A stretch of 64,000 nucleotides of DNA from Deltaproteobacteria bacterium (GTDB lineage: Bacteria > Myxococcota > Myxococcia > Myxococcales > JAHFDP01). Positions 25,303-32,351 of this stretch are shown in pieces. The DNA lies in contig JAHFDP010000001.1 in NCBI GenBank assembly GCA_023248955.1, positions 1 through 64,000 on the forward strand, given 5' to 3'. The first letter of the stretch is position 1. Each line of letters begins with the position of its first letter. A program made the position numbers and the translations under genes. The notes under the pieces were generated by a model that was not told the origin of the DNA, made no database searches, and saw only the letters and a list, made by a program, of their open reading frames with translations.

Positions 25303-26061
25303 ATGATCACGCTTGCAATACATCCAATTCGCGCCCTCGGCGGCGGCGCCCTGCTCTGCCTGCGCGCCTGGAAACGCGCCCTCCGTGGCCACTGTCCTCC
25401 CGGCGCGCTGCGCACGCAGACCGTCGAACTCACCCTCCGCTCGCTGCCACTCGTTTCCGTGTGTCTCTCCTTCATCGGCGCCGTAGTGGTGGTCGACATC
25501 GGCCGGCAGATTCAACCCATCGTCGGTAACCTCTCGCCGCTGGGACCCGAGGTGCTTCGTTTTTTGGTGCGCGAATTTGGACCGACCTTCACCGGCCTGG
25601 TCGTGGCCACACGCATCGGCGCGGGCATCGCCGCGGAACTCTCCGCGATGTCCGTCGCCGAGCAGATCGACGCGCTCCGCCTCTGCTCCGCCGATCCCGT
25701 CGCCGAACTGGTCGCACCGCGCGTGGTCGCTTCCTTCTTCGGCCTGCTCTTCCTCGCGGCCGCGGGAACGCTCATCTCCGCACTGGCCGGTTCCGCCGCT
25801 GCTGTCGTGGCCTTCCAAGCACGCGGGTCAGCATTCCTCGATCCGCAAATGCTCACCGGCGGCGATTTCGCGGTAGCTATCATGAAGTCAAGTCTCTACG
25901 GCCTCGCTATTCCCACAATCGCAGCAGCGGCCGGCCTCTCCGCGAGCGGCGGTGCTCCCGCGGTTGGACGCGCCACCACGGCGGGCGTGGTGGGATCGGT
26001 GATGGCGGTGATCGCGCTCGACTTGGCGGTTGGCGTGGCCGCGGCAGCGGTGGGCGCATGA
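25303..26061 (+). CDS. MlaE-like permease 2
   Basis: 252 residues. The MlaE block reads LVVATRIGAGIAAELSAMSVAEQIDALRLCSADPVAELVAPR, closer to canonical MlaE (the Gly-Ala-x-Ile-Ala-Ala-Glu-Leu stretch) than permease 1. Five or so membrane segments, including LVSVCLSFIGAVVVVDIG and VVASFFGLLFLAAAGTLISAL. A 21-bp gap follows permease 1 and the stop overlaps ATPase 2 (ATGA at 26058). Two MlaE-type genes in one operon point to a heterodimeric membrane core instead of the usual homodimer. Confidence 0.87.
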   Translation: MITLAIHPIRALGGGALLCLRAWKRALRGHCPPGALRTQTVELTLRSLPLVSVCLSFIGAVVVVDIGRQIQPIVGNLSPLGPEVLRFLVREFGPTFTGLVVATRIGAGIAAELSAMSVAEQIDALRLCSADPVAELVAPRVVASFFGLLFLAAAGTLISALAGSAAAVVAFQARGSAFLDPQMLTGGDFAVAIMKSSLYGLAIPTIAAAAGLSASGGAPAVGRATTAGVVGSVMAVIALDLAVGVAAAAVGA

Positions 26062-26795
26062 TCGAAATCGATGGCGTCTCGCTGGCGTTTGGCGATCGCC
26101 CAGTGTTGCGCGAAACGACACTCACTGTATTGCCAGGTCTCGCCACCTTCGTGGTCGGCGTGAGCGGCGCGGGAAAAAGTGTGCTGTCACGCTGTGCAGT
26201 CGGTTTGCAGGCACCGGATGCAGGCGCGGTGCGGCTCTTCGAAAAAGATCTCGCACAATGTCATCCGCGCGAATTGGCCGCGCTGCGCCGCCGCTGTCCG
26301 CTGGTGCTCCAAGGATCTGCACTACTCGACGATCTTTCCCTCGTGGAAAACGTCGCGCTAGCGCTGCGCTTTACCGGCACCACACCCGCGGCGCGCATCG
26401 AAAAAGCGATGGCGCTGCTCGATCGCGTCGGACTCCAAACGCAAGCGCACCTTCATCCGCACGACGTCGGCCCAGGCGTGGCCATGCGCACGGCCATCGC
26501 CCGCGCGCTGGCGCTCGAACCCGCGATGGTGGTCTTCGACGAACCGACCAGCGGCCTCGATCCCACCGCCGCGCGCCAGATCGATCGCCTCATCGCCGAG
26601 ACCGCGCGCGCCACGGGTGCGCTGGTCATCTCGCACGATCTCGATTCGATCTTCACCGTCGCGGACCGCATTGTGATGCTGCATGCGGGAAGCGTGCACG
26701 CCGAAGGAACGCCCGCCGAGATTCGCGCGCACGCGGATCCCATCGTGCGCCAATTCATCGAAGGCCGTGCGGATGGCCCGATTCCCGACTGGTAA
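26058..26795 (+). CDS. MlaF-like ABC ATPase 2, degenerate signature motif
   Basis: 245 residues. Walker A GVSGAGKS (34-41), Walker B MVVFDEPTSGLDP with the catalytic Glu162, and the H-loop VISHD with His193 are intact. The ABC signature, expected as LSGGM/Q, reads VGPGV at 137-141, with the Ser and first Gly lost. This is the exact complement of ATPase 1. In a heterodimer one composite site would be complete (Walker motifs of ATPase 2 with the signature of ATPase 1) and the other degenerate. The start overlaps permease 2. Confidence 0.85.
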   Translation: MIEIDGVSLAFGDRPVLRETTLTVLPGLATFVVGVSGAGKSVLSRCAVGLQAPDAGAVRLFEKDLAQCHPRELAALRRRCPLVLQGSALLDDLSLVENVALALRFTGTTPAARIEKAMALLDRVGLQTQAHLHPHDVGPGVAMRTAIARALALEPAMVVFDEPTSGLDPTAARQIDRLIAETARATGALVISHDLDSIFTVADRIVMLHAGSVHAEGTPAEIRAHADPIVRQFIEGRADGPIPDW

Positions 26796-26859
26796 AAAGT
26801 CAAACCATGGCCGCGCGGCCCCTTCGTGGTGCAGCGCCACTCTGTTACTCAAGTCACGC

Positions 26860-27840
26860 ATGAGCGAACGCAAACTCGAGCTGGCTGTGGGCGGACTGCT
26901 CGTCGCCGCGCTCGTCGTGGTGGGCGCGCTGGCCGCCGCGTTGCTCCGCTTGGGGCCACATCACCCGCTCCATTTTTCGGTCAACTTCGCTTACGCCGGA
27001 GGCATTGCCGAGGGTGCGCCCGCGAAAATCGGCGGCGTGCGCGTGGGCCGTGTGGCGCAGGTGGAGTTCATCGCCGACGGACGCGACGTGGTAACCGGAA
27101 CCGCGCTACCGGTGCGACTCGACGTGGAGATCGATCAGAAAGCCGTGCCCGCCCTGCACACCGACGCGGAGTGCTTCGTCGGAACACAGGGTGCGCTCGG
27201 CGAACCCTATTTGGAGATCGGCCCCGGATCACTGGAAGCGCCGCCGCTCAAGGAGGGCGCGGCTCTGCGCGGGATCGATCCGCCGCGCACCGATCTCTTG
27301 TTGGCACGACTCTTCGTGGTTTTGGAGCGAATCGCCGGTGTGGTTTCTACCGATCGCGAATCGTTGCTCAAGCTGATGCGCTCGGGATCCGGCATCGTGG
27401 AGACGATGGATCAGGTGCTTCGCTCGCGCGAAGGAACGCTCGGCACCGCCATCGATGACGCCGGCGCGATGCTCTCCACCACGCGTCGTTCTCTGCCGGA
27501 AATTCTGGCGCGCACCGACAAGCTCCTCGCGCGGCTCGACACCAGCGCAGTCGGTGCGGAGGAATTCGCGCGTGCGCTCCCGGAGTTAACCGCGCATGCC
27601 AAAGCGGTGCTCACCAGACTCGACGCCGCGGGACTCGGAAAAGACGACGCCGACAAATTGCGCGCCACGCTCGACAAGGTGGAACGTGCGGCGGCAAGCG
27701 CGCACGTGACCCTGGCGCGAATAGAAAACGCCGAAGGGACGCTCGGAAGAATGGCGAAGGATCCGACGCTGTACGAGGACCTCCGCGCGCTGGCCAGCGA
27801 TCTGAAAGCGCACCCGTGGAAGTTTCTTTGGAAGAATTAA
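26860..27840 (+). CDS. MlaD-like MCE substrate-binding protein
   Basis: 326 residues. One N-terminal membrane anchor (LAVGGLLVAALVVVGALAAALL, residues 8-30), then an MCE domain (about 38-135; FSVNFAYAGGIAEGAPAKIGGVRVGRVAQVEF, GTQGALGEPYLEIGPG), then a helical C-terminal region of nearly 200 residues with many RLDA/LDKVE-type stretches. MCE rings sit on the periplasmic face of MlaE and handle phospholipids; the long helical tail could build a tube or needle as in PqiB/YebT-like proteins. The ATG at 26860 begins directly before the anchor. Last gene of the operon, 64 bp after ATPase 2. Confidence 0.87.
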   Translation: MSERKLELAVGGLLVAALVVVGALAAALLRLGPHHPLHFSVNFAYAGGIAEGAPAKIGGVRVGRVAQVEFIADGRDVVTGTALPVRLDVEIDQKAVPALHTDAECFVGTQGALGEPYLEIGPGSLEAPPLKEGAALRGIDPPRTDLLLARLFVVLERIAGVVSTDRESLLKLMRSGSGIVETMDQVLRSREGTLGTAIDDAGAMLSTTRRSLPEILARTDKLLARLDTSAVGAEEFARALPELTAHAKAVLTRLDAAGLGKDDADKLRATLDKVERAAASAHVTLARIENAEGTLGRMAKDPTLYEDLRALASDLKAHPWKFLWKN

Positions 27841-27875
27841 TCCCCATGCTCGCCTTGATTAAGACCACGCCATTT

Positions 27876-27962
27876 CGTCATGGCCGGCCAGGGAGCCGGC
27901 CATCCACGTGCATTTTACCGGCGTCCACCGCGTGGATGGCCGGGTCGAGCCCGGCCATGACG
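27876..27962. repeat. MAGLDPAIH-type hairpin repeat, copy 2
   Basis: From CGTCATGGCCGGCC to CCCGGCCATGACG, with inner CATCCACGTG/CGTGGATGG pairing. It lies 36 bp after the stop of the MCE gene, where the hairpin could act as transcription terminator or mRNA 3' stabiliser. Closely similar to 8048-8126. The remainder of 27841-27994 is featureless. Confidence 0.8.
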
Positions 27963-27994
27963 GGTTGGAAGCGTTACCTCAACAAGTTTTGCGA

Positions 27995-28894
27995 TTAATC
28001 TAGCGGCAACGCATCGACGATCGGTAACGCTTCTACGATCGCTGAAGGACGTGGCGGTGGTGGCAATGCGTTCGCTTCGTCGAGCACCAGCGCGGTAAAG
28101 GCGCCCCAGCGCGCCGTGACGAAATAGGCGCGCACCACGGCGAGCACCAGCGCGGATGCCAAGAGCGGCGCAACGGCAAGTAGCATCGGTCCATCGCGCA
28201 GCGACGAGCAGAAACTCGCGAACATCAGCGAGAAAAAGAAATCCGCCAGCGTTGGAATCGCCACGGCGCCGAGGATGGTCCCACTTCGCCGCGCCCAGAA
28301 TGAAACCGCGCCCGACAGGGCCACGCCCACCTCTTCGCCAAGTGCCGCTACGCGAACGACGGCGAGGTGCGCGGTGATCCAGAGCGTGATCGCAAGCGGC
28401 GCCACCAGCGTAAGCCCCAACGTCAACGCCAATGCAGAGATCGCTGGATGGCTGCTCGAGAGAAAAATTCCGGCGAAGGTGAATCCGGAAAAAAGCAGCG
28501 CGAAATTCGCGGCGGTAACGAGCGCGAAAATCACGCTCGGCAACAAACGATCGGCGTGCGCGAGCGCGGCCACCGAAAAGCGCGTGCGCGATTCGGGATC
28601 GTCGCCGCAGAGCTCGGCGGCAAGCAAGGCGACCGTTCCACCCGTGGCCAACACGCGAATCAATGCGCCGATCACCGCGCCCACGGACGCCGCGCCGGTG
28701 AGCGCCAACAGTGCAGCGACGGGACGCTCTCCCTCGAAATGAAACCGCCGCAGAAGAAACAGAGCGAACAGCGCGATCGGCGCCCAGGTCACCAGCGTAT
28801 CGACCACATTAGCGCCCCAGAGACCAAACGCCGCTAACGAGCGACGCCGAGCCGCGTGGAAACCGAGCCGCGCTGCGTGAGTGGCGGTGAGCAT
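27995..28894 (-). CDS. Multi-pass membrane protein of unknown function
   Basis: 299 residues with six to seven hydrophobic segments, for example VVDTLVTWAPIALFALFLL, LLALTGAASVGAVIGALIRVLATGG, LLPSVIFALVTAANFALLF and PLLASALVLAVVRAYFVTA. The overall look, with a SLRDG loop and a final TARWGAFTALVLDEAN block, is that of DUF4013/YihY-like integral proteins, but I cannot assign one. The ATG at 28894 is chosen over an upstream frame that would run into the lexA promoter. It is divergent from lexA with 100 bp between starts, so it could share the LexA-controlled region. Confidence 0.6.
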   Translation of the reverse strand: MLTATHAARLGFHAARRRSLAAFGLWGANVVDTLVTWAPIALFALFLLRRFHFEGERPVAALLALTGAASVGAVIGALIRVLATGGTVALLAAELCGDDPESRTRFSVAALAHADRLLPSVIFALVTAANFALLFSGFTFAGIFLSSSHPAISALALTLGLTLVAPLAITLWITAHLAVVRVAALGEEVGVALSGAVSFWARRSGTILGAVAIPTLADFFFSLMFASFCSSLRDGPMLLAVAPLLASALVLAVVRAYFVTARWGAFTALVLDEANALPPPPRPSAIVEALPIVDALPLD

Positions 28895-28921
28895 GCGCCC
28901 ACCATAGTGCGGACGCTCAAC

Positions 28922-28950
28922 TTGACGACTGCAAATTCGTTCAGTATTAT
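28922..28950 (+). promoter_or_regulatory. lexA promoter with LexA (SOS) box
   Basis: TTGACG (28922-28927) and TATTAT (28945-28950) are 17 bp apart, a good sigma-70 promoter. Between them lies CTGCAAATTCGTTCAG (28929-28944), which fits the consensus I recall for the Myxococcus xanthus LexA box (CTRHAMRYBYGTTCAGS) at all but the last base. The box fills the spacer, so bound LexA would block polymerase. Confidence 0.75.
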
Positions 28951-28994
28951 TGAAAATCATCTATTCATTGGAACCACTTCAAAAGGAGTCCCGC

Positions 28995-29663
28995 ATGGCC
29001 ACCGCCCGCGAGCCGCTGACCGAACGCCAAGAAGCCATCGCCAACTTCATCGCCAGCCACAGTGAAAAGCACGGCTACCCGCCGACCATTCGGGAGATCG
29101 GCGAGGCGTTTGGAATCCGCTCGACCAATGGGGTGAACGATCACTTGAAAGCGCTCGAGCGCAAGGGATACCTCGACCGCGGCGCGTCCAAGAGCCGCGC
29201 GTTGGTGCTGCGCGCCGTCGAGGGCGGAAAGAGCGGCACGCTCAAAACGCCGCCCGCGCGCAACGACTACACCATCGAAATTCCGCTCCTGGGCCGCGTC
29301 GCCGCGGGTGCGCCAATTCTCGCCGAAGAGAACATCGACGAGCGGCTGCACCTCGACGCGTCGATGCTGCCCCGCAGTGCGCAAGCCGTTTTCGCGCTGC
29401 GTGTGCAGGGCGATTCGATGATCGGCGATGGGATTTTCGACGGGGATCTCGTCTTCGTGCGCAAGCAGTCGACGGCGCGCGACGGGCAGATCGCGGTGGT
29501 GCTGGTGGAGAACGAAGCGACGGTAAAGCGCATCTACCGAGAAGAGGGACGCGTTCGATTGCAACCAAGCAATCCGCGACTTTCGCCGATTTACCTCGAG
29601 GAAGAGTCGTTTCGCGATTCTCAGGTGATCGGCACAGTCGTTGGCGTGTTTCGGCGGGTGTAG
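28995..29663 (+). CDS. lexA: LexA repressor / self-cleaving protease
   Basis: 222 residues. The N-terminal winged helix starts PLTERQEAIANFIASHSEKHGYPPTIREIGEAFGIRSTNGVNDHLKALERKGYL, the classic LexA DNA-binding domain. The self-cleavage Ala-Gly is in GRVAAGAPI, the nucleophile Ser in VQGDSMIGDGI and the Lys in ATVKRIYRE. RecA-stimulated autocleavage lifts repression of SOS genes. The ATG at 28995 follows a strong AAAAGGAG ribosome site. The promoter carries a LexA box, so it is self-regulated. Confidence 0.96.
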   Translation: MATAREPLTERQEAIANFIASHSEKHGYPPTIREIGEAFGIRSTNGVNDHLKALERKGYLDRGASKSRALVLRAVEGGKSGTLKTPPARNDYTIEIPLLGRVAAGAPILAEENIDERLHLDASMLPRSAQAVFALRVQGDSMIGDGIFDGDLVFVRKQSTARDGQIAVVLVENEATVKRIYREEGRVRLQPSNPRLSPIYLEEESFRDSQVIGTVVGVFRRV

Positions 29664-29740
29664 CCGCGTCGTTGTAATTGAGTCGCTGTTGTGATTGCAT
29701 CGTTTGACCGGCGCCGCGAACGGCTGGCACACTTGATCGC

Positions 29741-30859
29741 GTGAGCAGACAACTCCGAACCCTGGTTTTCGTCGCAGCAGGCGTCCTCGCGCGCCCGGCA
29801 GCGGCCATCGAAAAGACTTATCAAAATGACAAGTTCATCGGGAACGGAAACGCCACCGTCGTGCGCGGTTTTATCGCAGGTGAGGCCGCCGCAGCCGTCT
29901 TCCAACCAGAGCCTGGCGACTATCCTGTCATACTGAAACGGCTCCAATTTTTCATGCTGCCCACGCCCGAAAACAGCGCGGGGACAACCGGACAATTCCT
30001 CATCAAGGTGTGGAGAGATCCCGCCGATGGAACAGCCGATCCCTCCGGCACGCCGATTGTCGATGGCGTGGAAGGGACGTTGAATGCCACGAAGTACGGC
30101 GAGACCAATCAGGTACTGCAGGAAGTTTCGCTGGACGGACTCGACTCGCCGGCCGTCATCACCAGCGGCTCGTTCCGCGTCGGTCTCTTCTACCAGCTCG
30201 CCTATTCCGATCCGACGATGCTGATGTCGATCGCCGCAGACATGGGGCCCATTGTTCCTGGGCGCAATTTCATTTACGCGGTTAGCCCCATCGCGGGATG
30301 GGTCAGCTTCGAGCAAACTGCGGCAGCCGCTAATCAGGCGGCCGTCAATTTCATCATCCGCGCGGTGTGCGAGGTGACCGCCCCGACAATCCCCGACGGC
30401 GGAACGCCCGACGGAGGTACTCCTGACGGCGGTACAACCGACGGTGGCTCACCCGCAAACCCGGGCGGCCCGCCGCTGCTTAACGCGATCACGCCGTCAC
30501 TGAGTGTCAACGGCAGCGCTACGCCGGTCGTCGTGCAGGGCGATAATTTTGTCGCGGGCACCGTGATTCAGATCGGTGATTTCAAACTTCAGTCGCTGTC
30601 GATCGATCCACCGAAGATCGCGAACGGAACGGTGCCCGCATCGATTCCGCCGGGTATTTACGATCTCTCGGCGACAAATCCGGACGGCAAGCATTCGCTC
30701 TTGCCGCATGCGTTCACGGTTTCGGCATCGACGAGCATCGCCAGCAGCGGCAAGCAAACGACGAAAGGTGGCTGCCAATGCGGCTCGACGTCCACACCTG
30801 AGCTAGTCGGGTTGGCCGCGCTGCTGTGGTATTTCGCCCGACGAGCAAGACCGCACTAA
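29741..30859 (+). CDS. Secreted IPT-domain protein with MYXO-CTERM-like tail
   Basis: 372 residues. A signal peptide (LRTLVFVAAGVLARPAAA) leads to a beta-rich domain of about 190 residues without a recognised family. A low-complexity linker made of repeated PDGGT units follows (about 215-240), then an IPT/TIG immunoglobulin-like domain (PPLLNAITPSLSVNGSATPVVVQGDNF...). The end has GGCQCGSTS, a hydrophobic stretch (LVGLAALLWYF) and basic ARRARPH. This is the architecture of MYXO-CTERM sorting tails (Cys motif, membrane helix, Arg cluster), although shorter and with CQC where the usual form is CGC. Probably anchored on the cell surface. GTG start. Confidence 0.65.
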   Translation: MSRQLRTLVFVAAGVLARPAAAIEKTYQNDKFIGNGNATVVRGFIAGEAAAAVFQPEPGDYPVILKRLQFFMLPTPENSAGTTGQFLIKVWRDPADGTADPSGTPIVDGVEGTLNATKYGETNQVLQEVSLDGLDSPAVITSGSFRVGLFYQLAYSDPTMLMSIAADMGPIVPGRNFIYAVSPIAGWVSFEQTAAAANQAAVNFIIRAVCEVTAPTIPDGGTPDGGTPDGGTTDGGSPANPGGPPLLNAITPSLSVNGSATPVVVQGDNFVAGTVIQIGDFKLQSLSIDPPKIANGTVPASIPPGIYDLSATNPDGKHSLLPHAFTVSASTSIASSGKQTTKGGCQCGSTSTPELVGLAALLWYFARRARPH

Positions 30860-30994
30860 CCGCTGCCGGTCCACAACTCGGCGGCAGCGGCGGATAAGCG
30901 CCACAGCATTCCAATGCAATGCTCACCCGCAGGCCACAAACACCTCCAGATAGCGCCAAGGCTGAATTGCAGACGGTTGCGATCACCCGCGTGT

Positions 30995-31013
30995 TGAGAT
31001 ACATTGTATCTCA
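30995..31013. promoter_or_regulatory. Candidate antitoxin operator
   Basis: TGAGATACATTGTATCTCA is a perfect palindrome with 8-bp arms and a 3-bp centre. It ends on the first base of the antitoxin start codon (31013), the usual position of a RelB/DinJ autorepression site. The 30860-30994 stretch upstream shows nothing else. Confidence 0.7.
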
Positions 31014-31276
31014 TGTCGACAACAACGATGGTTCACGTGCGATTGGACGAGCGTATCAAGGCGCGGGCCGAGAAGGCGCTGCAGTCGATGGGGCTGTCCG
31101 TCTCGGATGCTGTTCGTGTCTTGCTTACGCGCGTCGCCGCCGAGAAAGCGCTCCCCTTCGAGATCCGCGTGCCAAATGCAAAGACGGCTGCTGCCATGGA
31201 AGAAGCACGCCGTGGCGCGCTACGCTCGGCCAAAAACACGAAAGCACTTCTGGCCGATCTGAATGCGGACGATTGA
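31013..31276 (+). CDS. RelB/DinJ-family antitoxin
   Basis: 87 residues (MSTTTMVHVRLDERIKARAEKALQSMGLSVSDAVRVLLTRVAAEKALPFEIRVPN...). The ribbon-helix-helix N-terminus has the DinJ/RelB wording, with LSVSDAVRVLLTRVA and the PFEIRVPN strand. It binds its own operator and neutralises the toxin encoded downstream, overlapping it by 14 bases. The ATG at 31013 is chosen because a perfect palindrome ends there; the alternative TTG at 31004 lies inside the palindrome. Confidence 0.87.
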   Translation: MSTTTMVHVRLDERIKARAEKALQSMGLSVSDAVRVLLTRVAAEKALPFEIRVPNAKTAAAMEEARRGALRSAKNTKALLADLNADD

Positions 31277-31544
31277 ATACACCTCCGCCTTTCGGCGGGA
31301 TTTCAAGCGCGAGAAAAAAGGGCAGCACGGACGAAAGCTGGATGCGCTTCTCCAGGACATTGTCGCGCTTCTCGCGGAAGACAAGCCGATACCCGCAGCG
31401 AATCGCGATCATCTTCTCACCGGCGAGTGGAAAGATTTTCGGGATTGCCACCTGCGGCCCGACCTGGTGCTGATTTACCGAAAGCCAGACGCGAAAACGC
31501 TACAGCTCGTGCGCCTCGGATCGCACAGCGAGCTGTTTGGTTGA
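31263..31544 (+). CDS. yafQ: YafQ-family mRNA interferase toxin
   Basis: 93 residues of the RelE/ParE fold, YafQ branch. The catalytic histidines of YafQ have counterparts in RDHLLTGEWKDFRDCHLRPDLVLIYRK and VRLGSHSELFG, the latter including the final conserved His near residue 87 and Phe. It would cleave mRNA in the ribosome A site. Overlap with the antitoxin gene (31263-31276) couples their translation. Confidence 0.88.
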   Translation: MRTIEYTSAFRRDFKREKKGQHGRKLDALLQDIVALLAEDKPIPAANRDHLLTGEWKDFRDCHLRPDLVLIYRKPDAKTLQLVRLGSHSELFG

Positions 31545-31669
31545 TCACCCCATGGCGCGCCAACGTCAGCGACACGCCGTCACCATGCGGCGTCCCCATG
31601 AGAAATGCGGCCAGGCCGGAATCGGCGAGGAGCCATGCGTCTCTGCCAACGCCGGCCGCGCATGCGACA

Positions 31670-31725
31670 TGTAAATTGGTGCATGTAATTGACACGAATA
31701 TGTCAATTAATGGCGTCAATTTACA
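31670..31725. repeat. Nested A/T-rich palindrome
   Basis: Outer arms TGTAAATTG (31670-31678) and CAATTTACA (31717-31725) enclose inner arms ATTGACA (31688-31694) and TGTCAAT (31701-31707), with 9 nt between each outer and inner arm. It lies between the convergent yafQ and Spy-like genes. It could be a protein-binding site or a weak two-way terminator. The rest of 31545-31770 has no feature I can support. Confidence 0.6.
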
Positions 31726-31770
31726 AATCGCGAACCGGAGATGAGCCATCCTCCGGCCCCCGATTGGAAA

Positions 31771-32253
31771 CTACAGCGCCAGCGTCCCCGTTCGAATCAG
31801 GTACGCCAGCTTCTCACGCTGTTCGGCGTTTAAGAGCGCGTGAATCCGTCCCAACGCTTTCACCACCGCATCGCGCAACCGCTGCGCCGCCTGCGTCCGT
31901 AGCGCGGCGCCCTCGCCGGCCTTGGTCGCGTCGAACTGATCCGCGGTCACCGCGTCGGCAAACGCCGACAACGTGCGCCGCTGATCCACCGCGGCCTGCG
32001 CGCGCTCCGTCTTGAGCTCGTCGAGAATGCGCGCCAGCTCGCTCATCTGCGATTCGTCGAGCTCGAGCTTGTAAGCGAGAAACCGCAGCGGCCGGCGAAC
32101 GCCAAACGAGCCACCGAGATCCTCGTCAAACCCGCCACCCGCGTAGCGCGTTTCGAATCCGCCAAGGTGACCGGGCGCGCCCCACTGAGCGTGCGTGCCG
32201 CAACCGCGCCGGCTGTGGGCGTGCTTCCACCAACTCAACATTCCTGGGTACAT
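31771..32253 (-). CDS. Spy/CpxP-like (LTxxQ) small protein without signal peptide
   Basis: 160 residues. The N-terminus is Gly/His/Trp-rich (MYPGMLSWWKHAHSRRGCG) and unlike a signal peptide; the C-terminal 100 residues are all-helical with LDESQMSELARILDELKTERAQ and LNAEQREKLAYLIRTG, the latter an LTxxQ-type motif of Spy/CpxP/ZraP heavy-metal or stress sensors. The His/Cys-rich start could bind metal. The ATG at 32253 follows a strong GAGGAGGAA site. Exact role unknown. Confidence 0.65.
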   Translation of the reverse strand: MYPGMLSWWKHAHSRRGCGTHAQWGAPGHLGGFETRYAGGGFDEDLGGSFGVRRPLRFLAYKLELDESQMSELARILDELKTERAQAAVDQRRTLSAFADAVTADQFDATKAGEGAALRTQAAQRLRDAVVKALGRIHALLNAEQREKLAYLIRTGTLAL

Positions 32254-32351
32254 GATTTCCTCCTCGCCGGGGCTCTCGCTCCCGACGGGTCTTGTGATGC
32301 GTGGGCACCATGCCTCACGCACTTTTCAAGCTAACGCAGGATCGATCGCTG

